Positions 8,924 through 21,387 are shown, numbered from the stretch's first letter. The stretch: DNA of 64,000 nt from Streptomyces sp. NRRL F-6131 (GCA_000719695.1 JOHN01000005.1:62001-126000), one strand, 5' to 3'. The notes: a model not told the origin generated them from the sequence alone. A program made the numbers and translations.

Positions 8924-10690
8924 TCAGGCGGCCCCGGCCCCGGTGAGCGCGCGGACCTCCAGCTCGGCGTAGCGGTCCGGGTCGGCCGGTTCCGGCGAGG
9001 TGAGGGTGCCGATCCACCCGGCCAGGAAGCCCAGCGGGATGGAGACGATGCCCGGGTTCTCCAGCGGGAACCAGTGGAAGTCCACGCCGGGGAAGAGCGC
9101 CACCTTGGTGCCGGAGACGACCGGCGAGAAGGTCACCAGCACCACCGCCGGGATCAGCCCGCCGTACACCGACCAGACGGCGCCGCGGACGGTGAAGCGC
9201 CGCCAGAACAGGCTGTAGAGCAGCACCGGCAGATTGGCGGAGGCGGCCACGGCGAAGGCCAGACCGACCAGGAAGGCCACGTTCAGCTGCTGGGCGAAGA
9301 GGCTGAGCACGATCGCCACCGCGCCGATCCCGACCGCCGCGATCCGCGCCACCAGGACCTCCTGGCGCTCCGTGGTCGCCGGTCCCCCGTCCGTCGTCGC
9401 GGTCGTCGCCGGCGCCGCCCCGGTCGTGGCCTCCGCTCCGCCGCGGGCCCGCCGGGAGGCCGGGACGACGGCCCGCCGACCGCGGGCGCGCCGCCCTCCG
9501 CGGCCGGTCCGCGGGCGGCGCGGGCGTCCCCGCCAGGCCCCCGCCCAGATGTCGTGGGCGAACGCGGCCGAGGAGGCCAGGGTGAGTCCGGCGACCACGG
9601 CGAGGATGGTGGCGAACGCGATCGCCGAGATCAGCGCGAACAGCACCACCCCGCCGGTCGAGCCGTTGCCGCCGCCGAGCACCAGGGCGAGCAGCGGGAC
9701 GGCGGTGTTGCCGGCCGCGTTGGCGTGCCGGACCTCGGCCGAGCCGACCAGCGCGGTGGCCCCGAGACCCAGCGCGATGGCCATCAGGTAGAAGCCGCCG
9801 ACCAGCCCGATCGCCCACATCGTCGAGCGCCGGGCGGCCCGCGCGGTGGGCACCGTGTAGAAGCGGGACAGGATGTGCGGCAGACCGGCCGTGCCGAGCA
9901 CCAGGGCGAGGCCGAGGCTGAAGAAGTCCAGCCGGCTGGTGAAGCTCTTGCCGTACTTCAGCCCCGGCTCCAGGTACCGCTGTCCGGCGCCGCTGTGCTG
10001 GGCCGCCTGCCGCATCAGCTCGGCGACGTCACCGTGGAACCGGACCACCAGCAGCACGGTCAGCAGCACCGAACCGGCGACCAGCAGGAACGCCTTGACG
10101 ATCTGGATCCAGGTGGTGGCCCGCATGCCGCCGACCGTGACGTAGACGATCATCAGACCGCCCACCGCCACGATGGTCCAGGTGCGGGCCTCGGCGCTGT
10201 TGGTCCCGAGCAGCAGCGCGACCAGGCTGCCCGCGCCGACCATCTGGGCGACCAGGTAGAACAGCGTGACCACGATGGACGCACCACCGGCCGCCGCCCG
10301 GACCTTGCGCCGGCGCAACCGCAGCGCCAGCACGTCGGCCAGGGTGTACCGGCCGGCGTTGCGGACCAGCTCGGCGACCAGCATCAGGACCACCAGCCAG
10401 GCGACCAGGAAGCCGATGCTGTAGAGCACGCCGTCGTACCCGAACAGCGCGATCAGCCCGGCGACGCCGAGGAAGGAGGCGGCGGAGAGGTAGTCGCCGG
10501 AGAGCGCGAAACCGTTCTGCAGCGGTGTGAAGTCCCGGCCGCCGGCGTAGAAGTCGTCGGCGCCGCCGCGGCGGCGACCGGCCCAGAAGGTGATCCCGAG
10601 GGTGACCAGGACGATGACGGCGAACAGCACCACCGCCAGGTCGTGGTGGTCACCGGCGGGGGCGACGGGGGGCGGGGTCGCGGTCCTCAT
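8924..10690 (-). CDS. sodium:solute symporter, acetate/pyruvate (ActP) type
   Basis: A 588-residue SSS-family membrane protein with about 13 hydrophobic segments. It moves small organic acids such as acetate with Na+ or H+. Typical features are FYAGGRDFTPLQNGFALSGDYLSAASFLG near the N-terminus and GTAGLPHILSRFYTV mid-protein. An arginine/alanine/threonine-rich loop of roughly 70 residues (about 385-450) interrupts the C-terminal half and is longer than usual. The frame is open upstream, but the ATG at 10690 is selected because it overlaps the stop of the DUF485 gene (ATGA), the standard arrangement for yjcH-actP pairs. Substrate specificity is inferred from family only. Confidence 0.88.
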   Translation of the reverse strand: MRTATPPPVAPAGDHHDLAVVLFAVIVLVTLGITFWAGRRRGGADDFYAGGRDFTPLQNGFALSGDYLSAASFLGVAGLIALFGYDGVLYSIGFLVAWLVVLMLVAELVRNAGRYTLADVLALRLRRRKVRAAAGGASIVVTLFYLVAQMVGAGSLVALLLGTNSAEARTWTIVAVGGLMIVYVTVGGMRATTWIQIVKAFLLVAGSVLLTVLLVVRFHGDVAELMRQAAQHSGAGQRYLEPGLKYGKSFTSRLDFFSLGLALVLGTAGLPHILSRFYTVPTARAARRSTMWAIGLVGGFYLMAIALGLGATALVGSAEVRHANAAGNTAVPLLALVLGGGNGSTGGVVLFALISAIAFATILAVVAGLTLASSAAFAHDIWAGAWRGRPRRPRTGRGGRRARGRRAVVPASRRARGGAEATTGAAPATTATTDGGPATTERQEVLVARIAAVGIGAVAIVLSLFAQQLNVAFLVGLAFAVAASANLPVLLYSLFWRRFTVRGAVWSVYGGLIPAVVLVTFSPVVSGTKVALFPGVDFHWFPLENPGIVSIPLGFLAGWIGTLTSPEPADPDRYAELEVRALTGAGAA

Positions 10691-11106
10691 CGCAGCTGGT
10701 CCTGGGTGTCCCAGCGCAGCGACAGGGCGGCCCGGTCGCGCTTGGTGCGGGCGTTGCGGGCGTAGAGCCAGGTCAGCAGGAAGGTCGTGGCGAACTGCAG
10801 CAGACCGAGCAGCCAGGCGACGTTGACCGGGCCGGCGACGGGCGTGCGCATCAGCCCGGGGGCCGCGGCCTGGGCGGCCACGTACAGCAGGTACCAGGAG
10901 AGGAAGACCCCGCTGACCGGGAAGACGAAGGACCGGTAGCTGTGGCGGATCCGCTGGAAGGCGAGGCTGCTCTGGACGGACCGGTAGACCTCGGTGCTGC
11001 CGTCGGTCCCCCCGTCGTCCTCCGGCTCCGGCCGGGATCCCGGTGCCGGTGCCCACCAGTCCAGTTGTCCACCCGGCTCGGGCCTTCTCGTCTGCTGTTG
11101 TGGCAC
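10687..11106 (-). CDS. DUF485 membrane protein, partner of the symporter
   Basis: A 139-residue protein with two transmembrane segments near residues 65-85 and 100-122, and the DUF485 pattern SLAFQRIRHSYRSFVFPVSGVFLSWYLLYV. The first 45 residues are polar and proline-rich. DUF485 (YjcH) proteins are nearly always encoded just before ActP-type symporters and are thought to assist them. The GTG at 11106 is chosen because AGGAG sits six bases upstream; longer in-frame starts give an unlike-family N-terminus. Its stop overlaps the symporter start by four bases. Confidence 0.85.
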   Translation of the reverse strand: MPQQQTRRPEPGGQLDWWAPAPGSRPEPEDDGGTDGSTEVYRSVQSSLAFQRIRHSYRSFVFPVSGVFLSWYLLYVAAQAAAPGLMRTPVAGPVNVAWLLGLLQFATTFLLTWLYARNARTKRDRAALSLRWDTQDQLR

Positions 11107-11229
11107 GGCTGCTCCTGGGCCGGGGGGTTGTGACCCGACCCATGATGGGGGCGCCCCAACTCCCCAAACTCCCAACGCAGATACGTTCACTCGATGAGGT
11201 GATCGATGATCCGACAGACGCTCATCCGA

Positions 11230-11952
11230 CTACTGCGGCGACCCGGTGATTCCGTGTCGGAAGGCGTACGCGACCGCTTGCGCCCGGTCCCGCACGCCGG
11301 TCTTGGCGAACAGGTTGTTGATGTGGGTCTTCACGGTCGCCGGGCTGACGTACAGCCGCCGGGCGATCTCGGTGTTGGAGAGCCCCTCCGCGATCAGTCC
11401 CAGCACCTCCGCCTCCCGCGCGGTCAGCCCGTCCGGCGGCTCCGCCGCCCGTTCCGGCCCAGGCTCCGGCTGCGGGCCCGGTGCCGGTGCCGGAACCGGG
11501 GACGCCCCGGGGGCCGCGTCCCCCGACAGCCGCTCCAGCAGCCGCAACTGCACCAGCGGCGAGAGCCCGGCCGCCCCCGACCGGACGTCCGCGATCGCCC
11601 GGGCGATCTCCTCGCCCCCCGCGTCCTTGGTGAGGTAGCCGCGCGCCCCCGCGCGCAGGGCCGGGAACAGCGACTCGTCGTCGGCGTAGGTGGTGAGCAC
11701 CACCACCTCGGTGCCCGGGTACCCGGCCCGGATCCGCCTGGTCGCCTCGACCCCGTCGCAGCGCGGCATCCGCAGGTCCATCAGCACCACGTCCGGGTGG
11801 TGCCGCGCGACCAGCGCGACGGCCTCCTCGCCGTCCGCCGCCGAACCGACCACCTCGATCCCGGGCAGCAGCCCGAGCAGCATCACGATGCCCTCGCGCA
11901 CCACCGTCTGGTCGTCCGCGACCAGCACCCGGGTGATCCCCGGCCCCGTCAT
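11230..11952 (-). CDS. NarL/LuxR family response regulator
   Basis: A 240-residue response regulator. The receiver domain (about 7-125) holds the acidic pair DD at 13-14, the phospho-acceptor Asp59 in VVLMDLRMP, and the conserved lysine in GYLTKDAG. A proline-rich linker of about 30 residues leads to a LuxR-type helix-turn-helix (about 175-235; LTAREAEVLGLIAEGLSNTEIARRLYVSPATVKTHINNLFAKTGVRDRAQAVAYAF). It pairs with the histidine kinase whose stop codon overlaps this start (ATGA). The pair is a typical actinobacterial NarL-type system; its signal is unknown. Confidence 0.93.
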   Translation of the reverse strand: MTGPGITRVLVADDQTVVREGIVMLLGLLPGIEVVGSAADGEEAVALVARHHPDVVLMDLRMPRCDGVEATRRIRAGYPGTEVVVLTTYADDESLFPALRAGARGYLTKDAGGEEIARAIADVRSGAAGLSPLVQLRLLERLSGDAAPGASPVPAPAPGPQPEPGPERAAEPPDGLTAREAEVLGLIAEGLSNTEIARRLYVSPATVKTHINNLFAKTGVRDRAQAVAYAFRHGITGSPQ

Positions 11953-13145
11953 GCCGGCACTCGCAGCAGCACGCGCCATCCTCCCTCGTGCGGGCCCGCC
12001 AGCAGGGTGCCGCCGAGCAGTTCCGCGCGTTCGCGCATCCCCAGCAGACCGTACCCGGCACCGCTGGCCGCCAGCCCGCCGGGCGCCTCCGCCCGCCCCG
12101 CGCGTTCGTCCCGCACCTCCAGCTCCACCTCCTCCGCCAGGTAGCGGAGCTCGACCGTGCAGCGCGCGCCGGGGGCGTGTTTGCGCACATTGGTCAGTGC
12201 CTCCTGCGCCGTGCGCCGGACGGCGAGCCCCGCCTCGGCGGCCAGCGGACGCGGCGTCCCGGTGACGCCGAACGCCACCCGCTCCCGCCCGGTCAGCTCC
12301 ACCAGGTACTCGCCGACCGGGGTGAACTCGCCGCGCAGCGCCGACAACGCCTGCCGGGTCTCGGCGAGCCCGTCCTGCGCCATCCGCCGGGCGGCCACCA
12401 CCCGCTCGCGGACCCGCTCCCGGTCGGTCCCCGCGTCCAGCATCAGCCGGGCCGCCTCCAGGTGCACCAGCTGGGCGGAGAGGCTGTGCGCCAGCACGTC
12501 GTGGATCTCCCGGGCGATCCTGGCCCGTTCGGCGAGCGCGGCGCTCTCCGCCTCCGCGGCCCGCGCGGCCCGCTCCTGGGCCAGCAGCCGCCGTGCGGTG
12601 CCGCGCGCCTCGATGTCCAGGCGCAGCAGGTAGCCGAGCAGCAACAGCCCGCCGACGGTGGCCGCGACGCTCAGCCAGGCGGCCCAGCTGACCGCCGCGT
12701 ACGAGCCGAGCGAGGCACCCGCGGCGAGCAGCGCGGGCCCCACCGGCAGCCGGATCAGCGCGGTCACCGCCAGCCCGTACCAGAGCACGTCGGCGAGCAG
12801 GTAGGCCTGCCCCGCGTTGGCCAGCCAGGCGGCCGCGAACAGTCCGGTGGCCAGCGCGTACGCGGGCACCGGGCGCTGCGCCCGGCAGGCGTACAGGTAG
12901 CCGGCGGCGAGCAGGACCGCCGCGGCCAGCCCGGCCACCGCGACCACCACCCCCCAGCCCGAGTACCGGCCGTCGGAGAACGTGCCCCAGCAGACGGTCA
13001 CCAGCAGGACGAGCCGGCCGACGGCGGTGAGGATCCTCCGGGGCCGGCTCTCGGCGTCGTGCTCCAGCCCCTCGCGGGACGGCCAGCGGGTCCAGGACCG
13101 CTCGGCCGGGGGTGTCTCCAAGATGCGTGCCTCCAGGGTGCGCAC
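11949..13145 (-). CDS. sensor histidine kinase, HisKA_3 type
   Basis: About 398 residues. Four to five transmembrane helices fill about 38-175. A coiled linker then leads to the HisKA_3 phospho-acceptor motif REIHDVLAHSLSAQLVHLE (His215), and the HATPase_c domain follows with QEALTNVRKHA and GYGLLGMRERAELLGG. It phosphorylates the response regulator encoded next, with a four-base overlap. The start is uncertain. GTG at 13145 lies nine bases past the stop of the upstream membrane-protein gene but lacks a Shine-Dalgarno sequence. A TTG at 13121 has GGAGG about eight bases upstream and would remove eight residues. Confidence 0.88.
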   Translation of the reverse strand: MRTLEARILETPPAERSWTRWPSREGLEHDAESRPRRILTAVGRLVLLVTVCWGTFSDGRYSGWGVVVAVAGLAAAVLLAAGYLYACRAQRPVPAYALATGLFAAAWLANAGQAYLLADVLWYGLAVTALIRLPVGPALLAAGASLGSYAAVSWAAWLSVAATVGGLLLLGYLLRLDIEARGTARRLLAQERAARAAEAESAALAERARIAREIHDVLAHSLSAQLVHLEAARLMLDAGTDRERVRERVVAARRMAQDGLAETRQALSALRGEFTPVGEYLVELTGRERVAFGVTGTPRPLAAEAGLAVRRTAQEALTNVRKHAPGARCTVELRYLAEEVELEVRDERAGRAEAPGGLAASGAGYGLLGMRERAELLGGTLLAGPHEGGWRVLLRVPA

Positions 13146-13153
13146 GGTGGTGG

Positions 13154-13639
13154 TCAGGGCAGCGCGGCGAACCGCCCCGGGGCCGGCAGGGCCCGGGCCC
13201 GCCACCGCACCACGAGCGAGCGGACCAGCAGCAGCACCGCCAGCCCCAGCAGCAGCGCGCTGCTCGACTGCCGCAGGTGCAGCGCCGCGCCGAGGCCGAA
13301 CAGGCCGACGCGGATCGCGAGCATCCCGCCCCAGGCGGCCAGGGTCGCCCGGGTGCCCTGGGCCCAGAGCGCCCCGTCCGCCTCCTGCCAGAGCCGGACG
13401 GTCCAGCCCCACACCGAGCCCGCCGCGAGCACCGCGAGCAGTCCGCAGCCGAGCAGGGCGACCGACCAGGCGGTGTCCCGCCGGTCGATCAGCTGCGGGT
13501 CGCGGAGCGCGACCGCGCCGAGGACGAGCGGCAGCAGCCAGGTGCGGCGGTCGGTGTCCAGTCGGCGGGGGCGCATCTGGCGCCGGAGCACCAGCACCAT
13601 GACCACCACCACGAGGGCGGCGTCGACCAGGGCGGGCAT
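13154..13639 (-). CDS. small integral membrane protein (DUF1453-like)
   Basis: A 161-residue protein with five predicted hydrophobic segments and a basic loop MRPRRLDTDRRTW after the first. It resembles DUF1453/CcdC-like membrane proteins found beside actinobacterial two-component systems. It is the first gene of an operon with the histidine kinase (8-base gap) and response regulator, so it may take part in sensing, though no function is known. GGAG sits about eight bases before the ATG. Confidence 0.75.
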   Translation of the reverse strand: MPALVDAALVVVVMVLVLRRQMRPRRLDTDRRTWLLPLVLGAVALRDPQLIDRRDTAWSVALLGCGLLAVLAAGSVWGWTVRLWQEADGALWAQGTRATLAAWGGMLAIRVGLFGLGAALHLRQSSSALLLGLAVLLLVRSLVVRWRARALPAPGRFAALP

Positions 13640-13753
13640 CGGGGTTCTCCGTCCGGAAGGAGGGTCTGTCTGACCTCTCCGACGCTACGGACCCGGCGCC
13701 CCCGGCTGATCGGCGCCGGGGTGGACAACGGGTGGCGGCGGGTGGAAGCGGCC

Positions 13754-13793
13754 GCGCCGGGGCCCTCCACCCGTGGGTGGAGGGCCCCGGCGC
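13754..13793 (-). terminator. parE terminator
   Basis: A perfect inverted repeat of 19 bases per arm with a two-base centre, 39 bases past the parE stop. Confidence 0.85.
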
Positions 13794-13832
13794 GGGCGGG
13801 ACCGCCCGGGCGTCGACGCGCGGGCGGGTCGC

Positions 13833-15944
<2,112 letters not shown>

Positions 15945-16482
15945 GCGGCACTCTCCTCGGTGAAGGTCTGTCTCATCGGTCACATCCGGACAGGTTCGGA
16001 CCGTCCGCCAGTGCAGCACACCGCACCGACAGCCGTTCCGCTGTGTGTGCGCACCCCTCCGCTGGGTGCGCAGCACGGCGAACCGGTCCCGCGCAGCTTG
16101 TACGCGCTCCGCGAACAAGGGCCGTGCCGGATTCGGGGCGCCGGGGCTCCATCTCCACCCGGTACCACCGCTCCTGGCGGATCGTGGGACCGGGCACAGG
16201 CTCCGGAACTGCCGTTATGCAGGCTACCGGGGCCCGGGACGGGGCTTATGCTCCAACCCAGCAGAGGATTATGCTACGCGGACTCCCACACCCGGTTCCG
16301 ATCGGGCGTTCGAGCCGCAGGCGGATCCTGGGATCCGGTACGCATGAACCACCGGCCCCCGGGGCACCTCCTCATCAACACAGCAGAATCCTCAGAGAAG
16401 AAAAGCCACGAGCGGGAACGTTTTCGGCCTGGTTGGATGTTGACCCTGGTACGACAGCTCGTCGAGCTAGAGAAGAGGCGAC
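15945..16482. promoter_or_regulatory. 538-bp divergent intergenic region of parE and the DUF7455 gene
   Basis: No gene was found here. It contains a 9-bp perfect hairpin (16048-16056 with 16064-16072), three copies of TTATGC at 16215, 16246 and 16269, a TTGACC at 16440-16445 and a perfect 13-bp palindrome AGCTCG-T-CGAGCT at 16456-16468 just before the ribosome-binding site of the rightward gene. The stretch from about 16370 to 16440 is unusually A/T-rich for this DNA and probably holds the rightward promoter. Confidence 0.45.
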
Positions 16483-16716
16483 GTGACTACTGTTCTGACC
16501 CCTGCGAGCCCGCTCACCGCGGCTGACCGCTGCGACCGCTGCGGCGCCCAGGCCTACCTGCGCGTCGTACTCGCCAGCGGTGGAGAGCTGCTCTTCTGCG
16601 CCCACCACGGCCGGAAGTTCGAGCCCGAGCTCAAGAAGATCGCCGTGGAGATACAGGACGAGAGCGGTCGCCTGGGCAGCACCACCACCGCCACGGCCTC
16701 CGACGACGAGCGCTGA
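16483..16716 (+). CDS. small conserved actinobacterial protein (DUF7455-like)
   Basis: A 77-residue protein with a compact N-terminal half containing CDRCGAQAY and FCAHHGRKF. This Cys-X2-Cys ... Cys-X2-His arrangement suggests a single zinc ribbon or knuckle. The C-terminal third is acidic and threonine-rich. Proteins of this kind are conserved next to hrdB/parE in Streptomyces; their function is unknown. The start is GTG after AGAAGAGG. The 13-bp palindrome immediately upstream may regulate it. Confidence 0.85.
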   Translation: MTTVLTPASPLTAADRCDRCGAQAYLRVVLASGGELLFCAHHGRKFEPELKKIAVEIQDESGRLGSTTTATASDDER

Positions 16717-16781
16717 TCCGAGGCGCCGACAGCAGACCAGCGTCGAGCTGTGTCCGGCCGCGCACCGCGCGTGACCGGGTG

Positions 16782-16820
16782 AGCCGGGCAACCGCCCCTC
16801 CGGGGGCCGGCTGCCCGGCT
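16782..16820. terminator. bidirectional terminator
   Basis: A 9-bp outer stem (16782-16790 with 16812-16820) with an inner GC-rich hairpin lies between convergent genes. Confidence 0.75.
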
Positions 16821-16924
16821 TCGTCGTTCTCCCGGCCGCCACCCTCCGGTGCCGACCGGCTTCCGCGCCGTCCGCCGCACCGCCCGGGTGTTGCCCGATC
16901 GGCCAACACCCCGTGCCCGTCCGG

Positions 16925-17893
16925 CTACAGGACGGAACGGACGGCGTCGCCGACCGAGGCGATCCTGGTGTAGACGCCCGGGTGGGCCGCCTCGGCGCAG
17001 CCCGTTCCCCAGGACACCAGACCCGCGAGCCGGCCCGCGACCACCAGCGGACCTCCGCTGTCGCCCTGGCAGGCGTCCTTGCCGCCGCGCTCCTCGCCCG
17101 CGCACACCATGCCCCGGGCGTCGAACCGCCCGTCCTGGCCGCCCGGGTAGGCCTGGGCACAGGTCTGGTCCGCGATGACCGGCACGTCCACGCCCCGGAG
17201 CTGGGGCGAGTAGTCGCCGTGGCCGGTGGTGTCCCCCCAGCCGTACACCCGGGCCGGGGTCCCCGGCCGGTACGGCTCGGTCTCGCCCTGGCCCACCAGG
17301 TCGATCACCTGCCGGTTCTCCTGCGACTCGGCCAGGGTGACCACCGCCACGTCGTTCATGTTGGTGGTGAACGAGTAGTCGGGGTGGATCCAGACGTCCC
17401 GTGCCGTGACCTCGCGGCCGGCCGTGCCGCGCAGGTCGTCCCGGCCGACCACGATCCGCAGGCCGGGCCGGTCGACCTGGTGCCCACTGGACTCGTCGTA
17501 GAAGCAGTGCGCCGCCGTCACCACCTTGGTCGGGGTGACCAGCGCTCCCCCGCAGAACTGGCCCGAGCGGCCGGAGCCGAACTGCTGCCGGCTGGACAGT
17601 GCCACCACCCACGGGTGGTCGCCCGTGCTCTCCGTGGTGCCGCCGACGATCCGGCCCTGCGGCCGGGCCTGCGCGGCCGGGACCGCCGGGCCGAGGGCGA
17701 GCAACGGGGCGGGCAGGGCGGCCAGCAGCGCCAGCACGCCGGCCCGGCGGCGGCGGGAGACCGGTCCGGCTGCGGACCCGACGGGCGCGGCGGAGACGGC
17801 GGAGGCCACGGCGGAGGCCACGGGGGAAGGCGCGGGGGCGGGCGGTGCGGCGGGCAGGTCGGCGCGGTCCGGACGGTCCGGGGAGGGCAGCAC
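16925..17893 (-). CDS. secreted trypsin-like serine protease (S1 family)
   Basis: 322 residues. The long N-terminal extension contains RRRR at 47-50 followed by a hydrophobic segment (51-75), consistent with a signal peptide, possibly Tat-type. A short propeptide ends at Arg81, and the mature enzyme should begin IVGG at Ile82. The catalytic triad is complete: His129 in TAAHC, Asp181 in NDVAVV and Ser279 in GDSGGP. Six cysteines can form the usual chymotrypsin-fold disulfides. An aspartate six residues before Ser279 (Asp273 in KDACQGDSGG) predicts trypsin-like cleavage after Arg/Lys. Exact start uncertain because several in-frame starts exist. It is located between hrdB and parE, as in related genomes. 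Confidence 0.9.
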   Translation of the reverse strand: MLPSPDRPDRADLPAAPPAPAPSPVASAVASAVSAAPVGSAAGPVSRRRRAGVLALLAALPAPLLALGPAVPAAQARPQGRIVGGTTESTGDHPWVVALSSRQQFGSGRSGQFCGGALVTPTKVVTAAHCFYDESSGHQVDRPGLRIVVGRDDLRGTAGREVTARDVWIHPDYSFTTNMNDVAVVTLAESQENRQVIDLVGQGETEPYRPGTPARVYGWGDTTGHGDYSPQLRGVDVPVIADQTCAQAYPGGQDGRFDARGMVCAGEERGGKDACQGDSGGPLVVAGRLAGLVSWGTGCAEAAHPGVYTRIASVGDAVRSVL

Positions 17894-18058
17894 CGTGTCT
17901 CCAGGTGGCTAGGCAGCAGGCAACCGGCACAGCGTAGGTGACCGGCTACGGTCCGCGACCGCTCATCGGCGGACCGCCACCCGGACGAGGGACAACGGCC
18001 ACCCGGACGGTGACGGCCGTCCGCACCCGCCGTGGTCCGCCCGTGCCCGTGGGTACCC

Positions 18059-18108
18059 GACCGCACCCGTCCGCACCCATCCGTGTCCGACCGCACCCGT
18101 CCGTGCCC
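18059..18108. repeat. five-unit 10-bp degenerate tandem repeat
   Basis: Units at 18059, 18069, 18079, 18089 and 18099 follow the pattern G(A/T)CCG(C/T)(A/G)CCC. The array lies between the hrdB terminator and the protease start. A related array in the other orientation occurs at 49858-49935. Confidence 0.7.
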
Positions 18109-18114
18109 GGACAG

Positions 18115-18151
18115 CCGGAAGGCCCGGAGCGCGGAGCTCCGGGCCTTCCGG
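18115..18151 (-). terminator. hrdB terminator
   Basis: A perfect 16-bp stem with a 5-base loop, 26 bases past the hrdB stop. Confidence 0.9.
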
Positions 18152-18177
18152 TGGGGGCCGTGGTACCGGCCCGTCGA

Positions 18178-19830
<1,653 letters not shown>

Positions 19831-20205
19831 GAACAACCTCTCGGACGATGAGTGGACTCGAACCCGTACCGGCCGCCCGAGCGGGCGGGGAAGGAGATCG
19901 CGCGTCGGGCACGCGGTGTCGATTCCGACCGACTCGGGTTTGAGGACTGGGTTTGCAGGACGGCAGCAGCGCCGCGGACCAACACAGCATTCTGACATGT
20001 TGGGTTATTCCGGAGCTGCTCCCGCTCAGGAGACATCGCTGCTACTCGTCAAGTGTTACGCACGGCCTTCGTGTCGCGGGTCACACCGGTCGGTGGCCGC
20101 GGCCCGGGGCCGACCTCCATCATCCCCCACCCGCGCCGAAGCCATTCACCATGCACACGACATTCGCCTGCCCGGCGGGTGCCGGACGCTCGGTGGACGT
20201 ACGGA
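19831..20205 (-). promoter_or_regulatory. hrdB promoter region
   Basis: 375 bases upstream of hrdB hold no gene. A relatively A/T-rich stretch around 19985-20055 contains a -10-like CAGAAT (minus strand, about 19990) and a TTGACG at 20047-20052, but no pair at ideal spacing. I could not find a full sigma-R site (GGGAAT-N18-GTT); a GGAAT is present near 20010 without a GTT at the right distance. Confidence 0.4.
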
Positions 20206-20242
20206 GGCCCCCCGGCTGCACCGTGGCGGCAGCCGGGGGGCC
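20206..20242 (-). terminator. terminator downstream of whiH
   Basis: A perfect 14-bp stem (20206-20219 with 20229-20242). It lies about 195 bases beyond the whiH stop, past the repeat array. Confidence 0.75.
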
Positions 20243-20293
20243 GGGGTCGCGAGGGGGACGGCGGGAGGCCGCGGGAAGATCGCGGGCGGGCGG

Positions 20294-20386
20294 GTCGTGA
20301 CGGAGATCGCGACGGGGGCCGCGACAGTGGTCGTGTCGGGGGTCGTCGTGACGGGGGTCATGACGGGAGTCGTGACGGGGCGGTCC
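20294..20386. repeat. degenerate 12-bp tandem repeat
   Basis: About seven imperfect units related to GTCGTGACGGGG lie between whiH and its terminator. They keep a reading frame open on both strands, but the predicted peptide is a simple Thr/Val repeat with no start signal, so it is not called as a gene. Confidence 0.6.
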
Positions 20387-20437
20387 GTGGACACGTCGCG
20401 GGGCGGGACGGCTTCGTCCGGTCGCCGAACGGTCCGC

Positions 20438-21316
20438 TCAGTGCTCCCGGGGCGCCGGGACGGACGGCTCGATCTCGGGGTGGACGGTGAGCAGCGCCCG
20501 CATCGTGGTCTCGGCGGAGGTGCCGTCGCCGGTGCCGAGCGCGTCCACCAGCCGGGCGTGCAGTCCGACCGAGGCCTCCGAGAGCCGCTCGCAGGAGGTG
20601 GCCGGCCCGCCGGACACCTGGAGCGCGCAGGCGACGATCCCGGAGAGGTGCTCCAGCATCCGGTTCCCGGCCAGCTGCAGGATGAGGCCGTGCAGCTCGG
20701 CGTCGGCCCGGACGTAGGTGGCGAGGTCCGCCTGGGCGCAGGCGTGGCCCATGATCTCGACCAGCTCGGCCAGCCGCTGCTGGACGTCCTCCCGGCCGTG
20801 GCCGGAGGCCAACCGGGAGGCCAGGGGCTCGATCGCCCAGCGGAGCTCGAACAGTTCCCGGCGCTGCTCGTCGCGCTGCGGGCCGAAGGCGCGCCACTCG
20901 ATGATGTCCGGGTCGAGCAGGTTCCAGTCGCTGACCGGGCGGACCCGGGTGCCGACGTTGGGGCGGGCGCTGACCAGGCCCTTGGCCTCCAGGACGCGCA
21001 GCGACTCGCGGACGACGGTGCGGGAGACCTCGAACCGCTGGCCGATCTCCTCCGGCACCAGCGGCCGGTCGGCGCCGAGGTCGCCGGAGACGATCATCTG
21101 GCCCAGCTGCTGGACCAGCTGGCCGTGCAGACCGCGGCCGCGGCTGCTGGTGGTCTTGCGGCCGACCCGGGCGAGGTCCGACTCGGCGCCCTCCCAGCGG
21201 GGCGCCGGCGGGGTCGGCCGATCGGCGTACGAGAAGCGGTCCGGGTCGCCGGGGCCGTGGATGGCCCCGTCGGCGGAACGGGCGGGGGTCATGGTGGGGT
21301 GCGCAAGGGTACTCAC
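20438..21316 (-). CDS. whiH: GntR/FadR-type sporulation regulator WhiH
   Basis: 292 residues. An N-terminal arm of about 60 residues precedes a GntR winged helix (RGLHGQLVQQLGQMIVSGDLGADRPLVPEEIGQRFEVSRTVVRESLRVLEAKGLV) and a FadR-like C-terminal ligand domain with the metal-type residues in LHGLILQLAGNRMLEHL. In Streptomyces, whiH sits directly beside hrdB and is needed for sporulation septation in aerial hyphae; the position and sequence here match. GTG at 21316 is chosen for AAAGGA upstream; an ATG eight codons later is possible. The conserved acidic cleft suggests it senses a carboxylate ligand. Transcription in S. coelicolor depends on sigma-WhiG. Confidence 0.9.
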   Translation of the reverse strand: MSTLAHPTMTPARSADGAIHGPGDPDRFSYADRPTPPAPRWEGAESDLARVGRKTTSSRGRGLHGQLVQQLGQMIVSGDLGADRPLVPEEIGQRFEVSRTVVRESLRVLEAKGLVSARPNVGTRVRPVSDWNLLDPDIIEWRAFGPQRDEQRRELFELRWAIEPLASRLASGHGREDVQQRLAELVEIMGHACAQADLATYVRADAELHGLILQLAGNRMLEHLSGIVACALQVSGGPATSCERLSEASVGLHARLVDALGTGDGTSAETTMRALLTVHPEIEPSVPAPREH

Positions 21317-21379
21317 AGGTCCTTTGTCGGCGATCGGCGGGCACAGCTTGAGAATTCTCGTGAAAAGCACACGAAAGGG

Positions 21380-21387
21380 TGATCGGC
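21380..21387 (-). promoter_or_regulatory. candidate sigma-WhiG -10 element of whiH
   Basis: The minus strand reads GCCGATCA, seven of eight positions of the sigma-WhiG/FliA -10 GCCGATAA. A possible -35 TCAA lies 13 bases upstream (21401-21404), shorter than the usual 15. A perfect palindrome GAGAATTCTC (21350-21359) lies between here and the start codon and is a candidate WhiH operator. Confidence 0.4.

Noticed and set aside
3855..9818. Minus-strand open frame of 1987 codons crossing parC and neighbouring genes
   Set aside because: It is an antisense shadow caused by the GC-rich third-position bias. The product is Arg/Gly/Ala/Pro-rich, and well-defined genes occupy the same DNA in other frames.
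11107..11229. tRNA or small RNA gene in short intergenic gaps
   Set aside because: I scanned intergenic gaps by eye for GGTTCRA-type T-loops with acceptor pairing and found none; a covariance-model search would settle it.
19985..20030. Sigma-R promoter for hrdB
   Set aside because: A GGAAT is present on the minus strand, but no GTT lies 18-19 bases downstream, so the element does not meet the consensus.
20206..20242. CRISPR or regulatory RNA from the many hairpins in intergenic regions
   Set aside because: The hairpins are single, gene-end located and differ in sequence, so they are best explained as terminators. No spaced repeat array of CRISPR type exists.
20243..20437. Small gene in the 12-bp repeat stretch below whiH
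   Set aside because: Frames stay open only because of the repeat. The peptides are simple Thr/Val/Pro repeats, and no ribosome-binding site was found.
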